Assembly: GCA_916700875.1 (NCBI GenBank)
Contig: CAKAKS010000022.1
Span: forward strand, 10,903,013-10,967,012
Source of the DNA: Sebastes aleutianus
Taxonomy: Eukaryota > Chordata > Actinopteri > Perciformes > Sebastidae
Length of the DNA: 64,000 nt
Direction: 5' to 3'
Numbering within the stretch: position 1 is the stretch's first letter; each line of letters begins with the position of its first letter. Below, piece after piece: positions 49,837-60,441 of the stretch. The position numbers and the translations under genes were made by a program. The notes under the pieces were generated by a model. The model was not told the origin of the DNA, made no database searches, and was given only the letters and a program-made list of their open reading frames with translations.

Positions 49837-51384
49837 ATGCAGATTCTGTGTTTAGTCAGTGCCATTTCACTTTCTTCGTTCAGCTCCACTGTCTGTCCAT
49901 TGCTTCCCCCTCTCTCACACATATATACATTATGTACGGTCATTTAAACTGGGCGTGATTCATCTCCATTCAGCGTCCTTCATATCAAACGCTGTCTCCA
50001 TAACAACCACTCCGCCTCTTTGCTATGTGTCCATCAGTCTAGCAGCACTTGTCCTCTACTGGCTGCTTAAGGTGACCGGACACGCCCACTCTTAATGACC
50101 CCCATTAGTGGTAAATGGTAATGGTAGACTGGAATGGTCCATGTTTATGTGCCTGTACAGTACATGGTGCTGCCATGCGCTGATACGGATCAGAACCAAG
50201 GTCAAATTAATTTACAAACCAATCAGTTCTACACATGAACTTGAACTGGCCCTGAAAGACTTTCTAATGCGCTGACTTGTTTCAGCTTGAATCTGCCATT
50301 TAATTTGATTCCCCATGCTGAGTGGTGCTGAAATGAATTTGACCCAATCCTCTCCTTGAAGAATCCACAGCCAACGATAAAAAGGAGCGCTGCAAAATAC
50401 CACTGAAAATCCCTGTAGCCTGCGCCTTAACTGCATTAATATCAATTTGCGGTAACCACGGAGCTTTCCCAAGGTCGGAAAACATTAACCGCCTTCCTGT
50501 TTAATCACAACCAACGAAAAAAGAGGTTAAAAACTCCAAGTGGGACGCCAGAAAAACTTTCAACAGAGAAAGACCTGGAGAGAGGCCCAGTCACAAAAGG
50601 GACTTTGAAGTCACCATGATGTTTGTAAGGCTGTTTCATCTTCAGCTCTTTTCAATATTAATTGTATCCAAAGGCATCTCAGAGGGGATGACTGAGCTAT
50701 TGAGAAACATTTTAAGACAAGAGGGGCGAGGCCAGGAGAGCAGAGAATACCCAAGTCTCTCAGAAGCACTGCCAAAACTGTTGAGAGTAAAACATGCGCT
50801 GATATGAGGGCACGTATGTGTGTGAGTGTGGGAGGATGGGGTGTAAATGATGGGAGGGTTCACCTGGGGACATCACTAAACGAGAAAAATTATATTCAAA
50901 GCTAAAAAAAAAATGGTGCCTGGAAACTCACACAGCGGCTGCAATGATTCCTACCTAAACTCATTCATAAAGACACAGCAAAAAAACAAAAAAGACTTCC
51001 AAATATGTATGTTTTAATTCAATATGAGAGAGACAATATTTGGAAGTAGTGATCTGTGTAAATAAAATGTGTGTATATCGGTATTGGCCAAAATGAGTTG
51101 GAAAATGTCTGCAAAAAGTCAATATCATGCATCCCTACTGCTTATACTTCATTTAATTTACATCAGATTAAATGGGAGGCAGTTGTGACAAAGACAGGTT
51201 GGGTTGATTTGGGTAAAGGAGACAGTAAAAGGTAGTTATTTGAAATTTTTGAGAGTGAAAAACTAAGAAATCCTAAAAATGTGCCCACTGACTTCTGTTT
51301 CAAATAATGTTTGAATTTATAGCTGCATTAATCTGTTTAAATATTAACACTGATTAAAATGATTCACATCTGCATTACCCTGCA

Positions 51385-51865
51385 GTTTCTCTCATCTCTA
51401 CTGAGCCCTTTTAGCTCTTTCAGCTCATTGTGTTGTTTTATAGGCTGCAGCTTTACTGTTAATTTCGTCTCATCAGTGTTGTTTCCGAAAGTAGATGGCA
51501 GCTTTTTTGAAAATAGCTCAGATAAACACTTTGTACGCTACCTGCTCAGCACCAAACAAGCAAACAAACAAAGTTAATGACTAGCTGGTGAACAGAGTGG
51601 AGCATTTAGCAGCTTAAAGGCCAGATAGCTCCCTCAGGCAGCGGTAGAAACCATAACAGAGGAGAAGAGTGAATATTGGACTTTTGTTCGTCGGGTGGCC
51701 AGAAACACGACTCCTAATGAATGCTAATGTCACTCCGTGTCTGCTACGCGTGGAGAGAGGCAACTTTAACAACTTTAATGTGATAATATGTCAGTGTTGT
51801 TCTTGCAGCTTGTTGTGCTGCCCCCAAGTGGCCAAAAAGAGAGGCAATTATATCTGCTAAGTTTT
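51385..51865. repeat. Dispersed repeat P, copy 3
   Basis: Shares ctcatcagtgttgtttcc, agcaccaaacaagc, gtgaatattggactt and the tail ttgtgctgcccccaagtggc with the other copies. Confidence 0.65.
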
Positions 51866-52935
51866 GATTTAGTTATGTTTTTGGATGTAGACAAGACAAT
51901 TAGGTGAGACCAAATGTAATTTTGGTAAAGGGGTAAAATCAAAAGGGTTAGGTGGATAAGGCAAATATTGCAACCATATCACCTTATATATAAATGTAAT
52001 ATATCTATATAAAAAAACAAAACATTGCCTTTACTACCTGTGGAATCTGTATAAAAAGGATGAATATGCTAGGGGCATTACTGTAAACTCTGCAATGATT
52101 TAGATGGAAAAAGAAATAAAGACTAATACAGAGTATGTTTCCTCATTTCATTTTATGATTTAGTGTATTTCTCCTCACTTATTTCATGTTGTCAGTAGTG
52201 GTTTCACTCCATGTACTGTAAATATCACCAATTTTTAATGCATTCATTTAATGTATTATTTACTTTGTTTATGTTTATGCTCTGGTAACATCTTTTCCAA
52301 TCAAAGCATCATGTCAATAAAGCTCTATTGAATTGAACTGACAAAGGAGAAAAAGAAGGAATAAGGAAGGAGGAGAGGGCACTGATGAGGTTTGTATGAT
52401 GGTGTGTTAGTAGCAGTCTGCTGTAGTACTGGTTAACATGGAAAAAATGATAACCAGCCACTGCAGAGACTGCAGATGTTTAAATGTAGACGAGCAAAGA
52501 CACACACTAAGTGACAACTGTCCATCTGCCCCAAAAAACAATTAATAAGTATTAAATACTTAATAACGCTTGTAAAGTTTGACCAAAAACATACAGTTAT
52601 AGAGTGACCACGTGAGGGAGAAACACATGAAGAAAGAAACAGGGAGATTCTGTGATTTCATCCCGTTACCAGGGTAACCAAAGGAAAGAAATGCAGGTCA
52701 CATGTTTGATAAAAAATGTTTAAAACAGTTTGGATAAATCCCAAAACTCCTGAAAAGTTGCCATTGTCACCAACAGTGACGATCTGCAACCCCAGATAAA
52801 CTCCTCCAGTCAGCATCCCCCCCTGCTGTGTCTCCCGTCTCTCTGCGTCTGCTGCAGTTTCTCATCGCTTCTCTTCTCTTCGCTTTCCCTCTTTCTCCGT
52901 ATTCACTTACCCTCTCTTCCTGTGGATATCTTACC

Positions 52936-52978
<43 letters not shown>
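52936..52978. repeat. (CA)n microsatellite
   Basis: Perfect CA run of about 43 bp, about 0.6 kb downstream of the composite SAM1 exon on the gene strand. Confidence 0.95.
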
Positions 52979-52980
<2 letters not shown>

Positions 52981-53567
52981 ACACACACCCCTTCCAACAT
53001 CAAAAGAGTTTCTGAATTCGAAATGACCCAGCGAGTTTCTCTTCCTACGTCACTGTAGATGAAGGGAATGTCGGATAAAACAGACTACAGGTGGTTGTGT
53101 TTCTATGCGCCTTCATGCACAAATGTATGCAAACGCCATGAACCAAGCATGGCTTTTTTTGACATGCACTGTTAGTGTAGCACTGCATGTAGCACGTATG
53201 TCTGCAGCTTGGTGCTGGAGATGTGGCGTTTCTGTGCGTAGGAGGACCTCACATGGCATCAGTGGGGAGAGGCAGCGGATGATTGGAAAGGGAAGAATGA
53301 GAAGGGAGGATGATACAAAGAGGAGGAAAATCCAATAAACGAAAGAGATCAGAGTGAAGGAGGAAAAACTAGTCACGGTAATCACTGTAAAGAGAGGCGA
53401 TGAGCTACACCTAAGGGAGCAGGGAGAGCTTAGAGGGAGGTGGGACAAACAAGAGAGAGGAGATTACATATAAAGCACAAAAAAGAACAAGAAGGGAAGA
53501 GAGATGTATGAACACATCCCATCCTAAACTCTCTTTTCCCCCCCAAAACACTTTGTGCAACACTCAC

Positions 53568-53810
53568 CATGAACTGGACGTTGTCAAATCCATTGGCCAG
53601 CAGGTGGTTCTCGTACTGGACCAGGCCGATGGAGTCAAGCCACTGGCCCACGGACTGCAGCGGGCAGCGGGGACCTATGAGGGGGTGGAGGGGCAAACGC
53701 TTCAGTAAGGAGTAGCCATCCACGCGGTAGCAGCGGCAGTCCGGCTGAGACAGCTGGCACTGCCACATCATGTTGTGGCGGGCAAAGTGGCTGTCGAAAG
53801 AGCCCGCCAT
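53568..53810 (-). CDS. anks1b: anks1b composite exon: AIDA-1 start and SAM1
   Basis: Two uses overlap here. In the short AIDA-1 isoform, translation starts at 53771 (MMWQCQLSQPDCRCYRVDGY) or 13 codons earlier in the same frame at 53810 (MAGSFDSHFARHN), which has the better Kozak context (A at -3, G at +4). It runs to 53568, giving 68 codons from Met-Met. In the long isoform an internal acceptor, ccctcatag|gtcccc, makes an exon of 53674-53568 (107 nt) whose split Gly codon matches the phase-1 end of the exon at 56718. Residues SVGQWLDSIGLVQYENHLLA then NGFDNVQFM form helices 1-2 of SAM1. The donor is atg|gtgagt. The Met-Met-Trp-Gln-Cys start is a hallmark of mammalian AIDA-1. Use of the 53810 start is unproven. 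Confidence 0.93.
53674..53700 (-). promoter_or_regulatory. Internal 3' splice site inside coding sequence
   Basis: On the gene strand the coding sequence for RLPLHPLIG is itself a pyrimidine tract ending in catag, a usable acceptor. Splicing here gives a phase that fits the upstream long-isoform exon exactly. A second AG (ctgcag, 17 bases on) does not fit the phase. Confidence 0.8.
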
Positions 53811-54208
53811 GCTTTTGAGGAGTCTTTTGGCAAGGCGGCGGGAGGAGGAGGAGAGTAAAAGGGGAGGCAGGTAGAAGGGGGGGAAAAGGTGAAGGAGGAG
53901 GAGGAGGAGGGAGTGGAGGCTAGGCTAGAGGCATGGTGAGGATGGAGGGGGGTCACCATGCATGGGGTGCAAGCGGGTAGGTTAAGGCGTCCAGATGCTG
54001 CTGAATCCAGCCAGAGGGAGGATGAAGAGAAAGGGGGTGAAGGCTGAAGTTGTATCCAGAAAACAGCTGCCGTCCAGGGGTTAAATCCTGCCAGAGATGG
54101 GTGTTGGATAAGACTAGAAGGTATAGATCCGCAAGCTGTGTGTTTGTCGCGCACAGCACAGCAGCCGCTTTCTTTTTCAGCTGTTGCGCTCGCTTGGCTG
54201 CTCCCCTT

Positions 54209-54267
54209 GAGCGTGTGTGTGTGTACGCGAGTGTGTGTGTGTGTGTGTGTGCGTAAGAGAGAGAGAA

Positions 54268-54298
<31 letters not shown>

Positions 54299-54310
54299 AA
54301 GAGCGAGAGC
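54209..54310. repeat. (TG)n(GA)n compound microsatellite
   Basis: TG run with a CG-containing interruption, followed by a GA-rich run of about 60 bp. It lies in the presumed 5' UTR of the short isoform. Confidence 0.95.
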
Positions 54311-54371
54311 TGCCTGCGCTGTAGATTTCTCTTTATCAAGTACTCCCACTCTCATCTGTATGCTTCTGCAG

Positions 54372-54417
54372 CCTCCTCTCTCTCTCTCCTCTCTCTCTCC
54401 TCTCTCTGAGCGCTGCT
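54372..54417. repeat. CT-rich low-complexity tract
   Basis: CTCT runs separated by CC, on the opposite strand sense to the GA run just before it. The two could pair in a single strand. Confidence 0.9.
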
Positions 54418-54597
54418 TTCCTCCCTCATTCCCTCACTCCCTCTCTCTCGCTCACTTCCCTCTCGTCTACCTCCTGTCTCTATCTTCTCTCACGGCGTCG
54501 ACCGCCACCCTGCCGCTCTCCATATATCTGGCTCGCTCTGCTGATAATAGCCATCACAACAGCTCCAGCTTCTTTGTCTGCAAGAAGCTCCCTCCCA

Positions 54598-54628
54598 CTC
54601 ACACACACACACACACGCACACACACCA
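54598..54628. repeat. (CA)n microsatellite
   Basis: CA run of about 30 bp with one CG step. Confidence 0.9.
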
Positions 54629-55280
54629 CGCTGAGTGTATGCATGCAGCAGCATCTATATGTGCGTGTTTGTCTGTGTTTGTGTGGTGTGGCTAAGTGTG
54701 TATTGGTGTGGTGGGTGGGGGGTGCTGGTTTGGCACAAACAGGATTTCTCCCTGTGGTAACCATGGTTAGCAGAGGCTTTGCATTCATAGATGAAAAGAG
54801 AGAGAGGAAGAAGAGGAGGGGAGGGGATCAGGAGGTGGAGGTGGAGGATGGGGGAGTTAACGCAGGGAGAGCGGGATGAACGCAGTAAATAGAGATGAGG
54901 ATTGCAGGTGAACGAGGATTTGATGCGCACAAGAAAGTCAAAAAGCAGAATCACCCACACACTCATATACATTATTATTATGATTTATTTCAATTCATGT
55001 CTTATTTTTGTACTTTTGACCATCATTCCTTTTGCTTCTAATGAATGAAGCTTTTAGTGCCAGCTAAGCAGGGAGACAATTATCATTCGTCATTTCTCTG
55101 TGGCTCCACCTCTCAGTTATTAATCAATGACCTCAACAAGATCTGCCCGCAGGCTTCCTTTCAACCAATGAACATCAAGGATGTTTGACTACCTCATCAC
55201 TTTCATCTCTCTAACATCTAATGCCACTTCACCTCTCCACATCCCATAGGCAGCTGTGTTGACTGTCTGTAGCTCCCTAG

Positions 55281-56478
55281 GACAGTGGTTCCTAACCCTT
55301 TTTGGCTCGTGACCCCTTAAAATTAAGCAATTTCTACGCGCGAGCCATCGTCAACTGTACATTTTCAATCATTAATAGAAAAAAAAAGATTAGAGGAATT
55401 TCTGAAAAAAATTATTTAATTTCTTATTCATTTTATTATTATTTTTTAAAAGTTTTTATGTCATTCTGTAGCTTCACAGTGGTGTCCTTTATGTATTGAA
55501 ATCCGAACATTCAAATTGTGGTCAAACTATGTATGTTTCAGTGTCAAAATGCTATTTCCTCAAGTCCTTCTAAAAACTTTTTCCCACGTGACGTGACGTA
55601 GGTTTCTGCATGATGACACTGCTACATGTACAGTATATATATACATCCTTATAGTCAGTGTATTGACGTTACATACAGTAACTTAGATGGCGGTCGGCAC
55701 GCTCCCAGTTTGGAGAAGCAGACAGGAGTACCGACACGGAAGCTAAGCAACGTACCGCTGTGTGAACGCCACGTTAGTTCGGGTCCAAAAGTCACACAAT
55801 AACACAAACAAACTAACCGATCGATGCAGCGGTAGACTGTCAACTCACCTGTTCTGTGAAGTAAAATAACAATTTTTGTGAATGGAGTCTGGTGGCTTTG
55901 AGGAAAGCATAGATAACTGCTTCAGTTCCATGTCACAAAGGGGCTGTCTCTGATGGCGAGGTAAAGCGGTGAAAATACTCCAAATATAGTGTACACTTAA
56001 ACTGATATTGATTTTTTTAGGTGGCTTAAAATACATTTTCTTTCTGCTTCCGTCCACAGGCGCTTTACCTCACCATCAGACAGCCCTTTCCGACGGGGAA
56101 CTGAAGCCGTTATAGTGCTCTCTATTCAAAACAACCAGACTCCATTGACAAAAATAGTAATTTTACCTCGCAAAACCCCACTTCAAAAAATCCAAACTAA
56201 CCCTTTCATTCATTTCCAAATTCAGCACAGTTAACTTTGACTCACATTATTCATAATAACCTTATTGATTGGCTTACTTTAGTAACCTATGTCACTGCTT
56301 TTTGCTACCGGCTGGGTGGATGTCTCCATTTGAAAACCCCCGGAAAAGAACGCAGAGGGACCCCCCCTTTACATAAAATGTTGTGTAGCAAATGCTTTTC
56401 TTCAGTAAATGTTCTCTTTATCCAAGCATGTATTGCATGACCCCTTGAGGGGTCTCGACCTCCAGGTTGGGAACCGCC
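55281..56478. mobile_element. hAT-like element with nested TTAA MITE
   Basis: Outer ends cagtggttcctaacccttt and ggttgggaaccgcc are imperfect inverted repeats of the cagtggttcccaacc type. About 55640-56202 is a copy of the gttttgaagtgggg family found at 10691 and 15695, nested inside. No clear 8-bp duplication remains. Confidence 0.6.
55640..56202. mobile_element. piggyBac-like MITE, nested copy
   Basis: Carries gtcagtgtattgacgttaca and gtcggcacgctcccag on the left and accccacttcaaaaaatcca on the right, as in 15695-16027. The terminal TTAA is eroded (aaccctttca). Confidence 0.7.
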
Positions 56479-56717
56479 ATCTACTCCTCCTGTTTGCTGT
56501 CTGATAATCTGACTGCTTCTATTTCTTGCCCTGACTTCGGTGTAAAAACGCTGCTGTGTTCCCAGATCTCAGCAATTGCTTTGGTGAGCACAGAGTTATC
56601 ATAACCAATAGTAATGATGGCCAAAACTACTCAAATAAGTCCCAAGTTGTAATAAAGCTGAATTATCCTCCAAGATTTACTCACATGCTCTCACATACGT
56701 TCTTGTGTGTCTTTTAC

Positions 56718-56787
56718 CTGAGGTGTCCTCCTTGATGTCCAAACCGCTGCCAATTCCCGCCCCAATGGAGCTCATAATCTTGTCGAT
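56718..56787 (-). CDS. anks1b: anks1b exon: linker before SAM1 (long isoform)
   Basis: A 70-nt exon encoding IDKIMSSIGAGIGSGLDIKE, Asp-Thr-Ser and the first base of a split Gly codon (phase 0-1). It belongs only to the long, ankyrin-containing isoform. The Ile-Asp-Lys-Ile-Met-Ser-Ser-Ile-Gly start matches the ANKS1 family just before SAM1. The acceptor is tttgttcag. The donor is tcag|gtaaaa. It is the only exon in the window ending outside phase 0, which makes the join to the composite exon diagnostic: only the 53674 acceptor restores frame. Confidence 0.93.
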
Positions 56788-57590
56788 CTGAACAAACGGC
56801 AGAGAGAAAAGACGGAGAACCGGAGTTAGAGAGATGTACGGCATGTTCAAGGGAAAGTCATTTCCCAGTAATAAGGCAAACCCCTATTTCTGGATTCAAG
56901 TGTCACATAACATGATCATTACGGCAGCCAGCTCGCTGAATGTCAGTCATTCCCCTTGTGAATTGAAAAAGCATGGAGGAGCAGACGGGGAAAAGATGTG
57001 TTAGCAGGAAACTTGAAGACAGAGCAGAGATGAAGGGAGAGGAAGACTGATTGGAGGCAGCTTCAGCGGCTTCATTAGTGTCTGACTGCCGACCGGTCAT
57101 CCCTGACCCTGGACCTGCTGCTAACCACTGAACTCTGCGATCTGCTCATCCATACAGCCGTCAGGACCGCTGGCTCACCACAGATCAGAGAAAACTGGTC
57201 CGAGACCAGTGTTTAAAGGGCCAGGTCTGACAGATGCAAACCGTGTTTACAAGCCGGCGGACCATGACGGTGGCCTTATCTCAGTAGCTGGATAAACAGG
57301 TAGCAATTTCTGCATATGTCACTGCACACAAAGCACCAATTCACATGAACCTAGAGGCTAAACTGTCACTGTACGTTGATGAAGACATATTTTAAAGCTG
57401 CACTCATCAAAATTTGTATCTTTTTTTTTGTTGTATTTGTATGTATGTGTGAAGAGGTAGGTCATAGTATCAAACCCAGAGAGAATAATCAACCGACTCT
57501 ACTTTATTAATGCTGCTTCAAGCAATAGCTACAACTTGTTTTTGTAGTTTGTCTTCATCATTGCACTGAACAAAGTAATACAACAACTTC

Positions 57591-57880
57591 TAACTTTAAA
57601 GCAAGCAATCTGTCTGTTTGTATGTGGGTATGTCCTTCGCATATCTCGAGAACCACTCATCCGATCTACTTCACACTTGGCGGTTGTGTTGCTGGGGAGC
57701 CAGGGACATGCGGTGTCGGAGTTGGTGCAATTTGGACATGTGACACATTCAATATTAATGAACAAAAGATAGCACATGGGGGTTCAGGCTGCGGGTCATT
57801 GTGAAATAAACCCCTGACAGGGCGATGTGGCACCTCGACGCAAAGCAAAGGTTTCTTCGACAACAATGACCGGCTCGCTT
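57591..57880. repeat. Probable dispersed repeat, class unknown
   Basis: Recognised by memory as a sequence that recurs in fish genomes (catatctcgagaaccactca, then acttcacacttggcggttgt). There is no second copy in this window, so the call is weak. Confidence 0.4.
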
Positions 57881-58764
57881 TACATTATCCCTTAGATATA
57901 TACCACATATTTATGGCTGTTTATGATGGACAGTTTAGGTAATAATTTTACTGTTTTCTTTATTTTCTCTTCCAAATAAGTTTGGCTAACCTGTGGGTCT
58001 GTTTAAAACTTGTATGATCATCTGACTGCTCATGTTCCTTGCACTTATTTTTAGCAATATTGCCTCATGCCCATATCTCAATAATTTCTGTCGTGACTAC
58101 AATGTTATTACAATAAGAAAGATGAACAAAGCTACACAATATAAGCCCTAAGTTATATACCGGAACGACCCTTTAACGGCTCCTCCATCGCTCTTGTTTT
58201 CTAGATTAAACACATTTCGCTGCAGGCTGTTAATTACCATCCAAAATAAACCACAAACATCAGCGATTTTCAAGGTAAAGCCAGATTAAAGCACACATTT
58301 GTAACATACAGAGACTATCTTATTTATGCCTGTAGCACTAATGAGCATGGGTATCTTCAGATCATTGACTGCTGTGGGACATCCCTCGTGCTAATAAAGC
58401 AAATCTTTCCTGAGCATGTGCTGCATATAGAGCAAACTCTGTTATTTTTGCCCGTGAAATCCCCATATATCACTCCAGAAATTTCCCTGAAGCCATCTTA
58501 TCTCATCCGCCCGTACCACGCAATTAAACAGGAAAGGTCACCTTTAATTGCGGAGATTCATGGGAAATTCCATATGGTACTTCATCACCATCAGCAAGTT
58601 ATGAGCTGTGTTAAGGAACTAATGAACATGCACATGCAAATGTGGACAGGCACGCACAAATGTACTTTCACTCACACCCATTAGCGTTATTTTAAAAATA
58701 GAACAACTAATTAAGTCATTCTCATTAAATAAAGCATGAGATCCTTCATTTTCAGGGTGTAAAC

Positions 58765-59100
58765 ATTAGGGCTGGATTACGGAGGATACACCTATCTCCC
58801 GATTCGATACTATCACGATACTTGGGTGCCGATTCAATATGTATTGCTATTTTTAAGTATTGTGATTCGATATTATGATTTATTATGATTTTTGTTGACT
58901 TTTTTTAAAACTAGACCATGGGAAAAAGTTGAATCATAGACTTCTAGGGACTTTTACTTTGGAAAATCTCTATATTGATACATTAAAATGTTTGATTTTC
59001 AGCATGTATGTAGTCTGAGATGTCCTGAAGTCAAATATATCAGCCGAAAATCAAAGAAAAAAGACATTTCCCTCACAAATTTCCCCACTTCAGTTTGCAA
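58765..59100. mobile_element. MITE-derived repeat, copy of 9620-9833
   Basis: Starts tagggctggattacgg, with tatcacgatac-type interior. The 58916-59090 part matches the inverse of 9640-9833. Confidence 0.65.
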
Positions 59101-59668
59101 AGTGTCGTGTTGTGGTGTGAATGATGACCAGTGAGCAGAAGCTAATGTGTCTGTGACCCATAGTGTTTATAAAGGGTCGAGATCCAAGTCAATAGGATGA
59201 CATCTGTGTCAAAGCCCCTTTAATACTGAAGAGGCCCCGGGCACAAACACACCGAGACCAAAACACACAGCACCCTCGACCTCCGCTCTCTACCCCGCTA
59301 TAACAAACTGCTTTCTCTCTTCTATCTGGTCTTCCCCGCAGCTCCAGAGCTGCTTACAGAAGGAAATCAATGTGGGAGCATGTTAAATTAGCGCCGGGCT
59401 CCTTCTGCAGTGTAGCAGCCGAGTGGATTTCAAAGGGAGAGGGAAGCTCGCTGCTGTGGGTGCAGAGGTTTCCACTGTCCCCTGCAGAGATGCTTCGCTT
59501 GGAAAAGCATCAATTTTACTACAGAAATACATTTAGTTGCACAGAAAAATGAACTGATTAACATGAACGATGAAAAGATGATGCGTTTCTATTTAGTTTT
59601 CTGTAAAATTGACTACTTTCCGATCCGAAACATCTGATAATAAGCTGTAAATGTCTGGAAAAACGTAC

Positions 59669-59794
59669 CTCTTCCCACTCAGCAGTGAAGGAGGGCGTTC
59701 TCTCCAGTCTCCCCCCAGGGCTGGCACCCTCTCCTGGGCTGGGACTTCCTCCAGGCCCCTGGCCACGAGACCCAGACCCCCAGCCGTGCTCCTC
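59669..59794 (-). CDS. anks1b: anks1b exon: Gly/Ser/Pro-rich linker
   Basis: A 126-nt, 42-codon exon in phase 0-0: EEHGWGSGSRGQGPGGSPSP, GEGASPGGRL, ERTPSFTAEWEE. Disordered linker of the long isoform between the ankyrin block and SAM1. The C-terminal ThrProSerPheThrAlaGluTrpGluGlu runs into IleAspLysIle of the next exon, a junction conserved in the ANKS1 family. Ser/Thr-Pro sites could be phosphorylated (inference). The acceptor is tctcgtccag. The donor is gag|gtacgt. The strand is more GC-rich than the flanking introns. Confidence 0.9.
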
Positions 59795-60441
59795 CTGGAC
59801 GAGACAACAATAAAGCATAATCAAACTACAGACAACGACATGCAAAGGTTGCCAACACATTTTAACCTTAACATTTTTGGACAACTGAGTACTAAAAAAC
59901 TGTCCTTTCAGTTCTTTCAGCGCTCATCAAAGTTTCATCCACAATGAAGCATTTTTCATCAAACAGACTATGGATTTAGCTTATGATTTATTTACAATGA
60001 ATTTAAGAGGAAGTCTCATAATAATGTGCCGCACAGCAGGGAGCTTCTGTGGCCCAGATTGGGGAGTTATCTAATTGGTTGCACTGGTTTTCTGTGCTGT
60101 TTCTGAAGTCACTCTGCATGATACAGCAAGATGCAAGCTATCTGCAGTCCACGGCTGCATAATTTATGCAACTGAATATTTACAATAAACGCATTTGCTC
60201 TCATTGAGATTTCGGTTCTGACCTAAACTTTTAGAAAACTTTTCATAACTTTTATTAAAAGAGACTTTTATGTTGTCCTTGGCCACTCACATAAATGCCT
60301 CAGAAAGTGAAAAAAGCCCTTCATAATGCAGCGTACATGTTGGGCTCTATTGTATAAATCATGCTCTTGTTAATGGATTGCACAAAGAATGAGTCATTTT
60401 AGAATAACAAAAGAAGATGGAAAATGTTAGCAACAACTTAC
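59795..60441. other. anks1b intron, 0.65 kb
   Basis: Short AT-rich intron. No repeat or gene recognised. Confidence 0.75.

Larger units (their letters stand above)
42887..53567. other. anks1b intron, 10.7 kb
   Basis: Holds four or more dispersed repeats (46140-47166, 48000-49330, 51385-51865), a hAT-like MITE (49509-49836) and CA microsatellites at 44238 and 52936. No exon was seen. About 42900-44200, 44300-46100, 49850-51380 and 51870-52930 contain nothing I can name. Confidence 0.65.
53811..54900 (-). promoter_or_regulatory. anks1b: Putative alternative promoter and 5' UTR of AIDA-1
   Basis: Inferred from the alternative first exon immediately downstream. The region is rich in GT, GA and CT tracts. 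It has a TATA-like agatatatgg at 54529-54520 on the gene strand, which would suggest a start site near 54490 (guess). Upstream ATGs at 54355 and 54339 open long frames into the exon; the first is 195 codons and stops at the AIDA-1 start. Those frames encode Leu/Ser/His-Thr low-complexity sequence from the microsatellites, so they are not called as proteins. Confidence 0.5.
53811..56717. other. anks1b intron (long isoform), 3.0 kb
   Basis: Between the long-isoform acceptor and the next upstream exon. Contains the presumed AIDA-1 promoter and the nested hAT/TTAA elements. A short non-repetitive block at about 55020-55140 may be a conserved element (guess). Confidence 0.6.
56788..59668. other. 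anks1b intron, 2.9 kb
   Basis: Contains a repeat-like stretch near 57591-57880 and the MITE-derived 58765-59100. The remainder is unassigned. A plus-strand ORF at 58388-58684 has no recognisable domain and is probably chance. Confidence 0.6.

Noticed and set aside
54138..54695. 185-codon plus-strand ORF
   Set aside because: Translation of GT, GA, CT and CA repeats. The real gene here runs on the other strand.
58388..58684. 98-codon plus-strand ORF
   Set aside because: No domain, ends in a CAC/ACA-rich patch, and does not fit a gene structure. More likely chance, or part of a non-coding conserved block.
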